Below are positions 16,264 through 25,119 of a stretch of 64,000 nt of DNA, piece after piece. The stretch spans positions 28,114-92,113 of the forward strand of contig VRZD01000026.1 in NCBI GenBank assembly GCA_016743235.1, in the 5' to 3' direction. Made by a program: the position numbers and the translations under genes. How positions within the stretch are numbered: the first letter of the stretch is position 1; each line of letters begins with the position of its first letter. Source of the stretch: Pantanalinema sp. GBBB05 (lineage in GTDB: Bacteria; Cyanobacteriota; Cyanobacteriia; Leptolyngbyales; Leptolyngbyaceae). The notes under the pieces were generated by a model. It searched no databases, was not told where the DNA came from, and saw only the letters and a list, made by a program, of their open reading frames with translations.

Positions 16264-16824
16264 TCAAATGCCCAAAATTTGAGCTGCCGTCATGTTAAAT
16301 GCTGCAAATTGGGGCGATCGAACCGGATCAGTTCCAATAAAGGTTGGCATTTCCTGATAAACAGCGACCCTAAGTTCCAGTACCAAAATCGTTTTTTCTA
16401 GTGGATTAACAATCTAGTATTCAGGAATGCCTAAGTCTTGATATTGCGATCGTTTAGCAATGTAATCTCGATCTCGCTGAAGTTCTCCAGAGCTGACAAC
16501 TTCAATCACAAGTAGAGGCGGAGCCATACTGAGCCGAATCGTATTTCGTCACTGTAATTGCTCGATAGACTCTGGGAGCAGAATTGTTAGATCAGAACAG
16601 CGATTTTTCGGCTCACCTCTGACTTCCAGTTCTAAACCATGTCCCCGCCCTCGATCGGTGCCAAGCAAGAGGTCAAACTGTAAAAAGAGACGATTAGCAA
16701 TCTGGGCATTTTCTCCTGATTCCGGTGGCAGTTCAATCAATTCCCCATTAAAGAGTTCGTACAGGTTGTCTGTGCCATCGTCGTAGGACAGGCATAGCGG
16801 TGAATCGCGAGGGGCGATCGTAAT
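16264..16824 (-). pseudogene. inactivated Uma2 (DUF820) family endonuclease-like gene
   Basis: Read on the minus strand, one frame gives an almost complete Uma2-type protein of 187 codons: SPLCLSYDDGTDNLYELFNG, LPPESGENAQIANRLF, RGHGLELEVRGEPKNR, SMAPPLLVIEVVSSGELQRD, YIAKRSQYQDLGIPEY and IVNPLEKTILVLEL. Three lesions kill it: the expected start codon reads ATT (16822-16824), a TGA interrupts after IEQLQ (16549-16551) and a TAG replaces the conserved Trp of PEYWIVNP (16414-16416). Uma2 genes are abundant and often decaying in cyanobacteria. The frame itself is still intact, so inactivation is fairly recent. Confidence 0.85.
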
Positions 16825-16854
16825 CTATTCGCTTTGATTCTAAAGGGGTTTAGT

Positions 16855-19404
16855 CTAACTAAACGATCGCCGCAACCGAGGCAGTTTCTCCATCCCGCCC
16901 AATAAAGTTAACCAAACGACAACAACAGCCCAGTGAATCAGGGTAATCAGCAGGAGGGAGCCAGTCAGCCAGTAAGCCAGAGTGCAGGCAACACCGAGTA
17001 AGCCGGTCAATGTCAGGAAGATCGGATGCAACAAGGTAGAGGCACGATGTTTGGCAATGGTTTTAGCTACGATCGCATGGTAAGCCACGAATACAGTCAG
17101 ACTGACGATCGCCCAGGTGATCCACATTTGTCCAGTCACACCTGCCCGAGGATAGGGCAGCAGCAACACCCGAAATAGCCATTCTTCTAACAGAGCGGGT
17201 AAGAAAAATAATCGTCCGGCTAACAGTAAATAGTGTTTGCGGGAGGCAGACCAGGGTTTAATTTGCAGCAAGCCTTGCGAAACCCCGATCGCTGTCGCCA
17301 ATACCCCATACCCCAACAAAGTGCTGAGAGCGATACTCCAGTCCCGCAGATTCGGGAGCTTCAAGGCACCTAAGATGCGCGTAAATAAAACAGAAACGAT
17401 CGGTACATCAGTCCCAGGAATCATCCAGCGGGCGAAGGCTTGGGTCGGCGCGATCGGAAGAATGTCGGGATTATGTCCGCCAACTTGATTGGTTTGTAAG
17501 AACCAGAGGGTTGCCCCGTGGCGTAAAAACAGAATGCTGAGTTCATCCTGAGCTTGTCGAGGTAGAATCGTCCGCCAGCTAGTGACCGCCGCTAGCGTAT
17601 TTTCTGGCAGGTTTGAGTCGGTACGAGTAAAGTTCTCCGGCTGAATTTGGGTTCCTGATAACGCATTGGCATTGGATTCCCAATCCCCTCGGACAATCCC
17701 AAAGGGCATTAATTGAGCTGCCAAATCATCCCCCAAGGCAATCAACCGTTCAAACCGTTGAATCATGGGATCATCCGGATGCGATGCCCACCAGCTTTGG
17801 ATTGCCGGATTGGCTGCGACAGATTCCCGAATCCGTTGAATGGTGAGGAATAACGCCTGGTTAGAATCCTGCACACAGGAGGTTGCCGGAGTCACATTAG
17901 CGGCGCCTGTGCCATCTCCAGTGCGGTAGCGAGCATTGATTATGCTCAATTGACGGCTGAATTCGGCTAATGGCGAGAGGCGAGTGCCACCAAAATCATA
18001 ATCCTTATCGATCTCATCTAATTTGACAATCACATCGGTCACGGGACGAGTCCCTAACCATCCCCGTTGCAGATTGCCCATGTAATTTGTCCAGGTATTT
18101 GTCCCAGAAATGACTCCTTCAATATTGGTGGCATAGACCTGCTGATAGTGCAGATCAAACTGAAGTTCATTGGTAAAGGGATCACGGATCACCGTCGCGA
18201 TGCCGTAGGAGAAGTGACCCGTCACCGTTCCCATTGCTGCTGGTTCACCATTTTGCCCACCTCTTCCCCCGAACAAATGCATGACTAATGCCCGATCGCC
18301 GGCTTTCCAGTTGGCGATTGCGGCTTCAGTAGTCGGGGCAGTTTTATCAATGACGACGGTATGAATCTTGCCTTGCTGCTGTTCTGTGTTGCTCCAATTA
18401 TCGTAGTTAATGTAATCCAGCCCTTTCCCGGCTCCCAAAATTACCTGATTGGGTTGGAGTTGAAACAACGATCGCGGCTTGATCGCTTGCACCGTAAACA
18501 AGCCAGTTTTGTCCTGGGCACCATACAGATACCAACCTGCCGTTCCCGCCGGAGATTTTTCTAAGTCCCGTGGAGTTGAGGCATACACGCCAAAGCCATC
18601 GATCGGTTGTTGGGGAATGCGGACGGTTTCCTGCTTACCATCAAAATTACCCGTAGCAGGATTGTAATGCTGGACGCGAAACAGTTCACTCGGACAAGGA
18701 CGACCGCCCGGACAGGCTTTAGGAATAAATTGCGGTTTAGTCGGCTTGACCGTACCCAGCAGTTTAACCAGTGTGTAATAGCGTCCCGTCTCTAACAACG
18801 GTTCCGTAGCAATCTGTAATTCAGCTTGATTTGTCTGTTGGGTTAAGGTTGCCTGCGCCAATGTTACGGTCACATCATCGTTTGGTCTGGCTCCCGCGAT
18901 CGCCTGTAACGGTCCCACCTGCGATCGACCATTCAACCGTTGGGGATATAAGTTCCCCGTTGTTCGCTGCAAGGCTTCCACGTCAGGCGTAAACTGTACA
19001 TCCCTCGTCACTGCCGCCACATAACGCTGCACCTCTGGCTTCTGGCTCCACGTCAACTTCACCCGTTTACCGATTAAATCTGCCGCTTCCGGTGGAGCAT
19101 GATACACCTCTAGCCACACCCAGTCTTTCCCCTGTTGTTCCTGGACCGAGGGCAAAATTAACCGCCCCACCCAGTTCCCCACCGGACGGTAAAGCTCGGT
19201 GGGTAAGGTTTGCTTCACCGGGTAATAACTCAATTGATTAAAGGGTGCTCGACTGGTGACCGCGTAGTGAGACTCCCAGGCAAGCCCAGGCGAAATTTGG
19301 AGTACTACAGTCACGATCGCTGCGACTACTAGCAGCCCTAACCACCGCGTCCAACCCCATTTACTCCAGCAGATCAATCCTGGCTGAACCTGCGATCGCG
19401 CCAT
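16855..19404 (-). CDS. membrane protein with C-terminal CPBP (Abi) intramembrane protease domain
   Basis: An 849-residue protein. An N-terminal hydrophobic segment (WLGLLVVAAIVTVVLQISPG, about residues 22-41) acts as signal anchor. A large region of about 600 residues, presumably extracytoplasmic, follows, rich in beta-type and Gly/Asn/Gln sequence. The last 180 residues hold several membrane helices with the CPBP signature: EEWLFRVLLLPYP (the EExxxR motif), FVAYH and LIHWAVVVVW, the three conserved motifs of glutamic-type intramembrane proteases. The motifs appear intact. The N-terminal domain was not recognised. Divergent from the GAF gene across a 350-base gap. Confidence 0.8.
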   Translation of the reverse strand: MARSQVQPGLICWSKWGWTRWLGLLVVAAIVTVVLQISPGLAWESHYAVTSRAPFNQLSYYPVKQTLPTELYRPVGNWVGRLILPSVQEQQGKDWVWLEVYHAPPEAADLIGKRVKLTWSQKPEVQRYVAAVTRDVQFTPDVEALQRTTGNLYPQRLNGRSQVGPLQAIAGARPNDDVTVTLAQATLTQQTNQAELQIATEPLLETGRYYTLVKLLGTVKPTKPQFIPKACPGGRPCPSELFRVQHYNPATGNFDGKQETVRIPQQPIDGFGVYASTPRDLEKSPAGTAGWYLYGAQDKTGLFTVQAIKPRSLFQLQPNQVILGAGKGLDYINYDNWSNTEQQQGKIHTVVIDKTAPTTEAAIANWKAGDRALVMHLFGGRGGQNGEPAAMGTVTGHFSYGIATVIRDPFTNELQFDLHYQQVYATNIEGVISGTNTWTNYMGNLQRGWLGTRPVTDVIVKLDEIDKDYDFGGTRLSPLAEFSRQLSIINARYRTGDGTGAANVTPATSCVQDSNQALFLTIQRIRESVAANPAIQSWWASHPDDPMIQRFERLIALGDDLAAQLMPFGIVRGDWESNANALSGTQIQPENFTRTDSNLPENTLAAVTSWRTILPRQAQDELSILFLRHGATLWFLQTNQVGGHNPDILPIAPTQAFARWMIPGTDVPIVSVLFTRILGALKLPNLRDWSIALSTLLGYGVLATAIGVSQGLLQIKPWSASRKHYLLLAGRLFFLPALLEEWLFRVLLLPYPRAGVTGQMWITWAIVSLTVFVAYHAIVAKTIAKHRASTLLHPIFLTLTGLLGVACTLAYWLTGSLLLITLIHWAVVVVWLTLLGGMEKLPRLRRSFS

Positions 19405-19758
19405 AGAGTTGCCACCCTACTCAACATCCGTCTTTCCTAATACTGCACCACAGTAATGCTGACAGGATTCCCCAACCTGGAAAAAACTGAGCATTTGGAA
19501 GACTTTGGATCAAAATGGGTAACCCAGTAAAGCGAGCCTATACACGCCAGGAATTGGCATGTCATGCCCAAGTTTCCTCACTCATCTGGAAGGTGGCAGC
19601 GATTTTGCGTTCTACTGTCATGTGCTCACTTTCCTATGGTCTGATATAGTCATCAAACCGAATTTTGAGGTCAGAGGCTTTCCCCGATCGTGTTAGCCAA
19701 TCGGTTTATATGATCGATCGCGGCAGACTATTTTTGTTTTTGTGGAGCAGATTAAGTG
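19405..19758. other. divergent promoter region, no gene seen
   Basis: About 350 bases between the divergent CPBP and GAF genes. No reading frame of substance, tRNA-like fold or strong inverted repeat was noticed. The region near 19690-19740 is AT-rich and contains two CGATCG sites. Promoters for both flanking genes are expected here but no confident boxes were identified. Confidence 0.4.
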
Positions 19759-20199
19759 ATGACAGCCCTAACTCTGGAGCAGATTGCCCAGCAGGTTCAA
19801 GCCTTAGTTAATGCTGAAACCGTCGCCATATCTTTGGCAGAATCCGAGGGGCAAACGGTGTACCATGTGGCAGCCGTTGGTAAACATGCCAGTGTGCTTG
19901 TCGGCAAACGCGGAGCTGCGGTTACCTCTGGTTTATGTGGAGCCGTCTTTCAAGCTGGGAACTCGGTTTTAGTCTGCCAAGCTCAGGGTGATCCGAGAGT
20001 CCGGCAAGATTATGTCGAGGCATTAGGTATCAATTCGGCTTTAGGCATCCCACTACACCACCAGGGGCGATTACTCGGATCGTTTATGATCCTGAATCGT
20101 CAGGATGGGCAATTCCTCGATCAGGACGATGAGCAACGATTGAATGAATATGCACAGACGATCGCGCCGCAGCTTCAGCAACTACTAGAGCAACAATGA
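19759..20199 (+). CDS. stand-alone GAF-domain protein
   Basis: A 146-residue cytosolic protein made of a single GAF domain. The ATG at 19759 is preferred to a GTG three bases earlier because GGAG at 19743-19746 is better spaced. It starts with the helix TLEQIAQQVQALVNAETVAISL, followed by the core LGIPLHHQGRLLGSFMILNR and a C-terminal helix DEQRLNEYAQTIAPQLQQLL. GAF domains bind small ligands or mediate dimerisation; no Cys typical of a bilin-binding site lies in the usual position, so a phytochrome-like role is not supported. No effector domain is fused. Confidence 0.8.
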   Translation: MTALTLEQIAQQVQALVNAETVAISLAESEGQTVYHVAAVGKHASVLVGKRGAAVTSGLCGAVFQAGNSVLVCQAQGDPRVRQDYVEALGINSALGIPLHHQGRLLGSFMILNRQDGQFLDQDDEQRLNEYAQTIAPQLQQLLEQQ

Positions 20200-20226
20200 T
20201 GCCTAATTAGAAAACGAATGAAACTT

Positions 20227-20934
20227 TTAGGCTCGGCAAGCGGGTTGTCCTTCAGTAGTGGCAATTTCACCCGCTTCCATCAGTTGTTTAAAGCGGTTTA
20301 ACTCATCCCCAATTTGTTGTTCAGGCGATTCACCAAATAATTTGGCAAAGATATTGCCAACAGCTCCACCGAAAGAATTGTATTCCAACACTACTTTGAC
20401 TTCCGTGCCGCGTCCACCCGGAGCGGACTTAAACCGAATAAAGCCAGAGTTATCCACATCCGAACCTTCTACGGATGTCCAGGCGATCAATTCATTTGGG
20501 CGATCGTCCACAATCTCTGCATCCCATTCCACCGTTTGATCCATCGGAGCCTTTGCCACCCAATGCGATCGCCGATCGCCGATCAGGGTGACCGACTCAA
20601 TATGCTTCATAAATATTGGCAGATTTGTAAAGTTATGCCAGAAGTTGTAAAGTTCTTCGGCGGACTTATTAATCGTCACGGTTTTTTCTACTTGGATGGC
20701 TTTATGGGTATCAACGGCTTCGGTAACGCGATCGGCTAGACTTTTCTCACCTTTAATGCCGTGAAATGCTAGACTACCGCCAGCTAGCGCCATCACAGCT
20801 CCACGCAGCGATCGTTGTTGTAACCCTAGCAGCACCATCGCACTGCCACCAATAATTGATGTCCAGCGTTCGGTATCACTCACCTGGCTATCTGCCTGGG
20901 TTCCTGAAGATTGGGATGGTGTAGTTCTTTCCAT
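20227..20934 (-). CDS. SRPBCC (polyketide cyclase-like) protein with N-terminal DUF2892-like segment
   Basis: A 235-residue protein. The N-terminal third has two short hydrophobic stretches (IIGGSAMVLLGLQQRSLRG and AVMALAGGSLAFHGIKG) resembling DUF2892/YgaP-type membrane hairpins. From about residue 80 there is an SRPBCC fold: VEKTVTINKSAEELYNFW, FMKHIESV, WDAEIVDDRPNELIAWTSVEG and a C-terminal helix DELNRFKQLMEAGEIATTEG. This architecture is common in bacteria and has no firmly known function; a lipid- or hydrophobic-ligand-binding role is possible. It converges on the GAF gene with a 27-base spacer. Confidence 0.75.
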   Translation of the reverse strand: MERTTPSQSSGTQADSQVSDTERWTSIIGGSAMVLLGLQQRSLRGAVMALAGGSLAFHGIKGEKSLADRVTEAVDTHKAIQVEKTVTINKSAEELYNFWHNFTNLPIFMKHIESVTLIGDRRSHWVAKAPMDQTVEWDAEIVDDRPNELIAWTSVEGSDVDNSGFIRFKSAPGGRGTEVKVVLEYNSFGGAVGNIFAKLFGESPEQQIGDELNRFKQLMEAGEIATTEGQPACRA

Positions 20935-21516
20935 AATCTGTTTTAGTGCTATTCCCCTAACCTACTCAGTCTGAGAGGTCTCTCCGTCTATCCCAGGAAA
21001 GAGTCAGCTTAAAAAATAGGCAAACTATCTTCATATAGCTCTAATTTTTAGCGCTGAGACAGCCCATAGAACAGTTCAGTTATTATCAATTTTCATTGCT
21101 AAATTGTAAAAAAACCACTGATTTCCTCGATCGCCGAAAAGCAATCTCATAAGATAGTTGTGGAGATTGAGATCTTGGGTAACCAATGAACTAAAACAAC
21201 AAAATAGTTGCTTAATCAAGATTAAAGAATTAATCCGAGAATGTACAGTTCACAAGCTTTTGCACAGTTGGTAAGATTTTTCTTTGATTGAGGTTGATAT
21301 TGTCTAATTGATGTATAACCAAAGTCATTGCTCCATAGTTTTAAGCCATTAAACTCTCAAATTTCAGTTAAGAATTGAGTGGATCAATTAATAGAAAATG
21401 GGCTTTCTAAAATCATCACTGCTAGTTTGCACCAATTCAATTTTTGGTTTGTCATCAATTAATCATAATTCTCTTTCTCTACGCGATAACCCTTTATTGT
21501 GATTCAAGGAAAATCT
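20935..21516. other. hox operon upstream region
   Basis: A 582-base AT-rich stretch with no gene. As hoxE is the first gene of the operon, its promoter and operators should lie here, particularly in the AT-rich 21300-21500 part. I looked for the NtcA box GTA-N8-TAC and the cyanobacterial LexA-type box and found no good match; TGTACAGTTC at 21242-21251 has the wrong spacing for LexA. AbrB-type regulators have no readable consensus, so their involvement cannot be judged. Confidence 0.45.
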
Positions 21517-22071
21517 ATGCCTTCCTCGCCCGTCCAAGCTCAATCTTCTGATGCGGCTTCCCCTCCAGCCCCTGCCGCTAAACCGCCAGCTAAGAATCAT
21601 GCCAGTGGCGATCGGCGCTTCAAAGCCCTTGATATGACGATGAAGCGACATCAATATAAACCAGATGCTTTGATTGAAGTCCTGCACAAAGCCCAGGAGT
21701 CCTTTGGCTACCTGGAAGAAGATGTCCTAATTTATATCGCTAGAGGACTAAAACTACCGCTGAGCCGAGTGTATGGTGTTGCCACCTTCTATCACCTGTT
21801 TTCCCTCAAACCCAGCGGTGCTCATAGCTGTGTAGTTTGTTTAGGCACCGCTTGCTATGTCAAGGGCAGCGGCAAGCTAATGGAGGCGCTAGAAGCGGAG
21901 TTAGGCATCAAAGTAGGCGAAACGACCGAAGATGGCAAAGTCTCGCTGATGGCAGCGCGCTGTTTGGGAGCCTGCGGGATCGCTCCAGCCATGGTGGTGG
22001 ATGGCAGTGTCAGTGGTAAGCAGAGTCCAGAGTCAGCATTGGATAAAGTCAGGAGCTTACAGCAGGGATAA
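21517..22071 (+). CDS. hoxE: bidirectional hydrogenase diaphorase subunit HoxE
   Basis: Small [2Fe-2S] subunit of the diaphorase part of the NAD(P)-linked or ferredoxin-linked hydrogenase, related to NuoE. The ATG at 21517 is chosen because AAGGA lies nine bases upstream; a GTG at 21499 in frame is less likely. The 184-residue product begins with an Ala/Pro/Ser-rich tail of about 30 residues and then the NuoE-like fold. The four cluster ligands are in CLGTACYVKG and ARCLGACGIAP. It is first in the operon, 93 bases before hoxF. HoxE is typical of cyanobacterial Hox enzymes and may mediate electron entry from ferredoxin or flavodoxin. Confidence 0.96.
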   Translation: MPSSPVQAQSSDAASPPAPAAKPPAKNHASGDRRFKALDMTMKRHQYKPDALIEVLHKAQESFGYLEEDVLIYIARGLKLPLSRVYGVATFYHLFSLKPSGAHSCVVCLGTACYVKGSGKLMEALEAELGIKVGETTEDGKVSLMAARCLGACGIAPAMVVDGSVSGKQSPESALDKVRSLQQG

Positions 22072-22164
22072 CCTGTGAACCGAGCATTGAGCCAGAATCA
22101 CCCAAACTGTTGAATCGTCAGGCATCAACGCCCACCGATCGCAGAAGCAAAGAAGAGATAGACT

Positions 22165-23784
22165 ATGGATATTACTGAACTACACGAAATTGCTGAACAG
22201 GAACGGGAACGCCGCAAACCCACCCGAATTCGCTGTTGTACAGCGGCTGGCTGCTTGTCATCCGGCTCGGCTGGTGTCAAACATGGCTTAGAAGCTGCCG
22301 TTCAAAGTGCGGGGCTAGAGGCAGAAGTAGAAGTCTGTAGTGTGGGCTGCATGCGGTTCTGTGGGCGGGGTCCCTTAGTCGAAGTTGCACCCACAGGTAC
22401 TCTCTACGAACAGGTCACTCCTGAAGATACAGCCTCGATCGTCGGAGCGCTCAAAGGTGGCAACGCCACGGCAATGAAAGGCGATCCGAATCATCCGTTC
22501 TTCGCCCGCCAAATGCCGATCGTATTAGAAAATAGTGGCAAAATCGATCCCGAACGGATTGAAGAATACATTGCTGTCGGTGGTTACGAACAGTTACACC
22601 ATGTACTGACAGAGATGACTCCAGCCCAGGTGGTAGAAGAAGTCACCAAGAGCGGACTGCGGGGACGCGGCGGTGGCGGTTATCCCACTGGCTTGAAATG
22701 GGCAACCGTCGCCAAAATGCCTCGGGATCAAAAATATGTAATCTGTAACGCCGATGAAGGCGATCCCGGTGCCTTTATGGATCGGAGTGTGCTGGAAAGT
22801 GATCCTCATCGGATTCTAGAAGGTATGGCGATCGCGGGCTATGCGATCGGAGCGAATCACGGTTACATCTATGTGCGGGCAGAATATCCATTAGCGATTA
22901 AACACTTGCAGAAAGCGATTCAGCAAGCCAAGAAATATGGCTTGTTAGGCAGCCAAATCTTTGACACCGCCTTCGACTTCAAGATCGATATTCGGATTGG
23001 GGCGGGTGCCTTCGTCTGTGGGGAAGAAACAGCCCTCATTCAATCAATCCAGGGAGGGAGAGGCAATCCCCGTCCCCGTCCTCCCTATCCCGCAGAATCC
23101 GGTTTATGGGGCTGTCCCACATTGATTAATAACGTGGAAACCTACGCCAATATCACCCCGATTATTCGCAACGGGGGGGACTGGTACGCCAGCATCGGGA
23201 CAGAGAAAAGTAAAGGCACAAAAGTCTTCGCTCTGACTGGGAAAGTCAACAACACTGGCTTAATTGAAGTCCCAATGGGCACAACCATTCGTCAAATTGT
23301 CGAGGAAATGGGTGGTGGTGTCGCAGATGGGGGCAAAGTCAAAGCGGTACAGACTGGAGGTCCATCGGGCGGTTGTGTTCCAGCGGCTTTATTTGACACC
23401 TCAGTGGATTATGAATCGCTGCAAAAACTGGGCACAATCATGGGTTCCGGTGGCATGATCGTGATGGACGAGGACACCAGTATGGTGGAAATCGCTCGGT
23501 TCTACATGGAATTCTGTCGGGGCGAAACCTGCGGTAAATGCGTCCCCTGTCGCACCGGAACCGTGCAACTGTATGCCATGTTGACGAAGCTGATTAATCG
23601 GCAAGCCACTCCAGCCGATCTAGAAAAGATGGAAGCGCTTTGCTACATGGTGAAAGACACTAGTTTGTGCGGGTTAGGTCAAACGGCACCGAATCCAGTG
23701 CTGAGTACGCTGAAATATTTCAAACCGGAGTATTTGGAACTGCTCAAATCGGCTGATAGTCCCAATGGCAAAGTCAACGTCTGA
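22165..23784 (+). CDS. hoxF: bidirectional hydrogenase diaphorase subunit HoxF
   Basis: The pyridine-nucleotide and FMN-binding subunit, related to NuoF, 539 residues. The N-terminus holds a thioredoxin-like [2Fe-2S] domain with CCTAAGCLSSGS and CSVGCMRFCGRGP. The nucleotide/FMN-binding part includes GLRGRGGGGYPTGLKW and the GAGAFVCGEETALI region. A [4Fe-4S] site is formed by GETCGKCVPCRTG and a downstream Cys in DTSLCGLGQTA. All expected motifs are present, so it should be functional. It lies 17 bases before hoxU. Confidence 0.97.
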   Translation: MDITELHEIAEQERERRKPTRIRCCTAAGCLSSGSAGVKHGLEAAVQSAGLEAEVEVCSVGCMRFCGRGPLVEVAPTGTLYEQVTPEDTASIVGALKGGNATAMKGDPNHPFFARQMPIVLENSGKIDPERIEEYIAVGGYEQLHHVLTEMTPAQVVEEVTKSGLRGRGGGGYPTGLKWATVAKMPRDQKYVICNADEGDPGAFMDRSVLESDPHRILEGMAIAGYAIGANHGYIYVRAEYPLAIKHLQKAIQQAKKYGLLGSQIFDTAFDFKIDIRIGAGAFVCGEETALIQSIQGGRGNPRPRPPYPAESGLWGCPTLINNVETYANITPIIRNGGDWYASIGTEKSKGTKVFALTGKVNNTGLIEVPMGTTIRQIVEEMGGGVADGGKVKAVQTGGPSGGCVPAALFDTSVDYESLQKLGTIMGSGGMIVMDEDTSMVEIARFYMEFCRGETCGKCVPCRTGTVQLYAMLTKLINRQATPADLEKMEALCYMVKDTSLCGLGQTAPNPVLSTLKYFKPEYLELLKSADSPNGKVNV

Positions 23785-23801
23785 AGAGGTGGTGAACCTG
23801 T

Positions 23802-24518
23802 ATGTCTGTTAAAACACTCAAAATTGATGACATTGATATCGCGATCGAAGAAGGAGCCACCATTCTGCAAGCCGCGAAAGAAGCGGGAGTTAGCATCCCT
23901 ACCTTATGTCACCTGGATGGCGTGACCGATGTGGGAGCCTGTCGTCTCTGTTTAGTGGAAATTGATGGGAGTAATCGGCTATTTCCGGCTTGTGTGACTC
24001 AGGTCGCTGAGGGCATGCAGATTCATACCCAAACGCCAAAGCTGCAAGAATACCGCCGCATGACCGTAGAATTGCTATTTGCGGAAGGCAATCATGTCTG
24101 CTCGATTTGCGTCGCCAACGGGAACTGCGAATTACAGAACGTCGCGATCGCGGTCGGCATGGATCACTCCCGCTTCCCCTATCGTTTCCCCGATCGCAAA
24201 GTTGATGCGTCCCATCCATTATTTAGCATCGACCATAATCGCTGCATTCTCTGTACTCGTTGTGTGCGAGTTTGTGACGAAATTGAAGGAGCGCATGTCT
24301 GGGATATCGCTCAACGGGGAGCTGCCTGCTACATCGTATCGGGCTTAAACCAACCCTGGGGTAGTGTGGATGCCTGTACCTCTTGTGGGAAATGTGTCGA
24401 TGCCTGTCCGACGGGAGCGATTTTCCGCAAAGGCACAACCACTTCCGAGAAAGAACGCGATCGCGACAAACTGGAATTTTTGGTCACCGCACGGGAGAAA
24501 AGAGAATGGACAAGATAA
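23802..24518 (+). CDS. hoxU: bidirectional hydrogenase diaphorase subunit HoxU
   Basis: Iron-sulfur subunit that relays electrons between HoxF and HoxYH, related to the N-terminal part of NuoG; 238 residues. An N-terminal [2Fe-2S] ferredoxin domain uses the Cys of PTLCHLDGVTDVGACRLCLVE and FPACV. A His/Cys site follows at HVCSICVANGNCELQ. Two [4Fe-4S] motifs are CILCTRCVRVC and CTSCGKCVDACP. A purine-rich stretch (GAAGAGGTGG) precedes the ATG. The 3' end overlaps hoxY by 13 bases, indicating translational coupling. Confidence 0.97.
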   Translation: MSVKTLKIDDIDIAIEEGATILQAAKEAGVSIPTLCHLDGVTDVGACRLCLVEIDGSNRLFPACVTQVAEGMQIHTQTPKLQEYRRMTVELLFAEGNHVCSICVANGNCELQNVAIAVGMDHSRFPYRFPDRKVDASHPLFSIDHNRCILCTRCVRVCDEIEGAHVWDIAQRGAACYIVSGLNQPWGSVDACTSCGKCVDACPTGAIFRKGTTTSEKERDRDKLEFLVTAREKREWTR

Positions 24519-25054
24519 GATTTGCCACTGTTTGGCTGGCGGGTTGTTCCGGTTGTCACATGTCGTTCCTCGATTTAGATGAATGGCTGATTGAACTAGC
24601 GCAGCATGTTGATGTGGTTTATAGTCCCGTCGGGTGCGATCTGAAAGACTACCCAGAGAATGTCGATGTCTGTTTAGTTGAAGGCGCGATCGCCAACGAA
24701 GAAAATTTAGAATTGGCACTAAAAATGCGGCAGAATACCAAAATTATTATTTCTTTTGGAGATTGTGCCGTGACCGCCAATGTGCCAGCTATGCGAAATA
24801 TGTTAGGCAGCGCTGATGCTGTGTTGAAGCGGTCTTACATTGAATTGGGGGATTGCACACCGCAATTACCCCATGAACCAGGCATTGTGCCTGAACTCCT
24901 CGATCGCGTCGTGCCGCTGCATGAGGTGGTGCCAGTAGACATTTTTATGCCGGGATGCCCTCCCCCTGCCGATCGGATTAAAGCAACGATCGAGCCGTTA
25001 CTCAAGGGCGAACGACCGTTGATGGTAGGGCGGGAAATGATCAAATTTGGCTAA
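24506..25054 (+). CDS. hoxY: NiFe hydrogenase small subunit HoxY
   Basis: Small subunit of the hydrogenase module, 182 residues, which carries the proximal [4Fe-4S] cluster. The ATG at 24506 (MDKIRFATVWLAGCSGCHMS) is set by the family N-terminus; a longer frame from 24383 is only the alternative reading of hoxU. Cluster ligands are in GCSGCHMSFLD, the middle Cys of SFGDCAVT and the GCPPPADRI motif near the end. The short size without extra cluster domains is normal for HoxY. It overlaps hoxU by 13 bases and is 65 bases before hoxH. Confidence 0.97.
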   Translation: MDKIRFATVWLAGCSGCHMSFLDLDEWLIELAQHVDVVYSPVGCDLKDYPENVDVCLVEGAIANEENLELALKMRQNTKIIISFGDCAVTANVPAMRNMLGSADAVLKRSYIELGDCTPQLPHEPGIVPELLDRVVPLHEVVPVDIFMPGCPPPADRIKATIEPLLKGERPLMVGREMIKFG

Positions 25055-25119
25055 TCGCGATTAGTGACGATCGCAGTTGCAATTGCATCCTAACTAATGG
25101 CTCAAAGAGGAACACCATT

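Noticed and set aside
21242..21251. TGTACAGTTC as a LexA-type operator upstream of hoxE
   Set aside because: The two half-sites are separated by one base instead of the spacing in the cyanobacterial LexA consensus.
22594..22809. Minus-strand open frames inside hoxF and many other genes
   Set aside because: They lie wholly within strongly recognised genes and have no family features; they are opposite-strand shadows.
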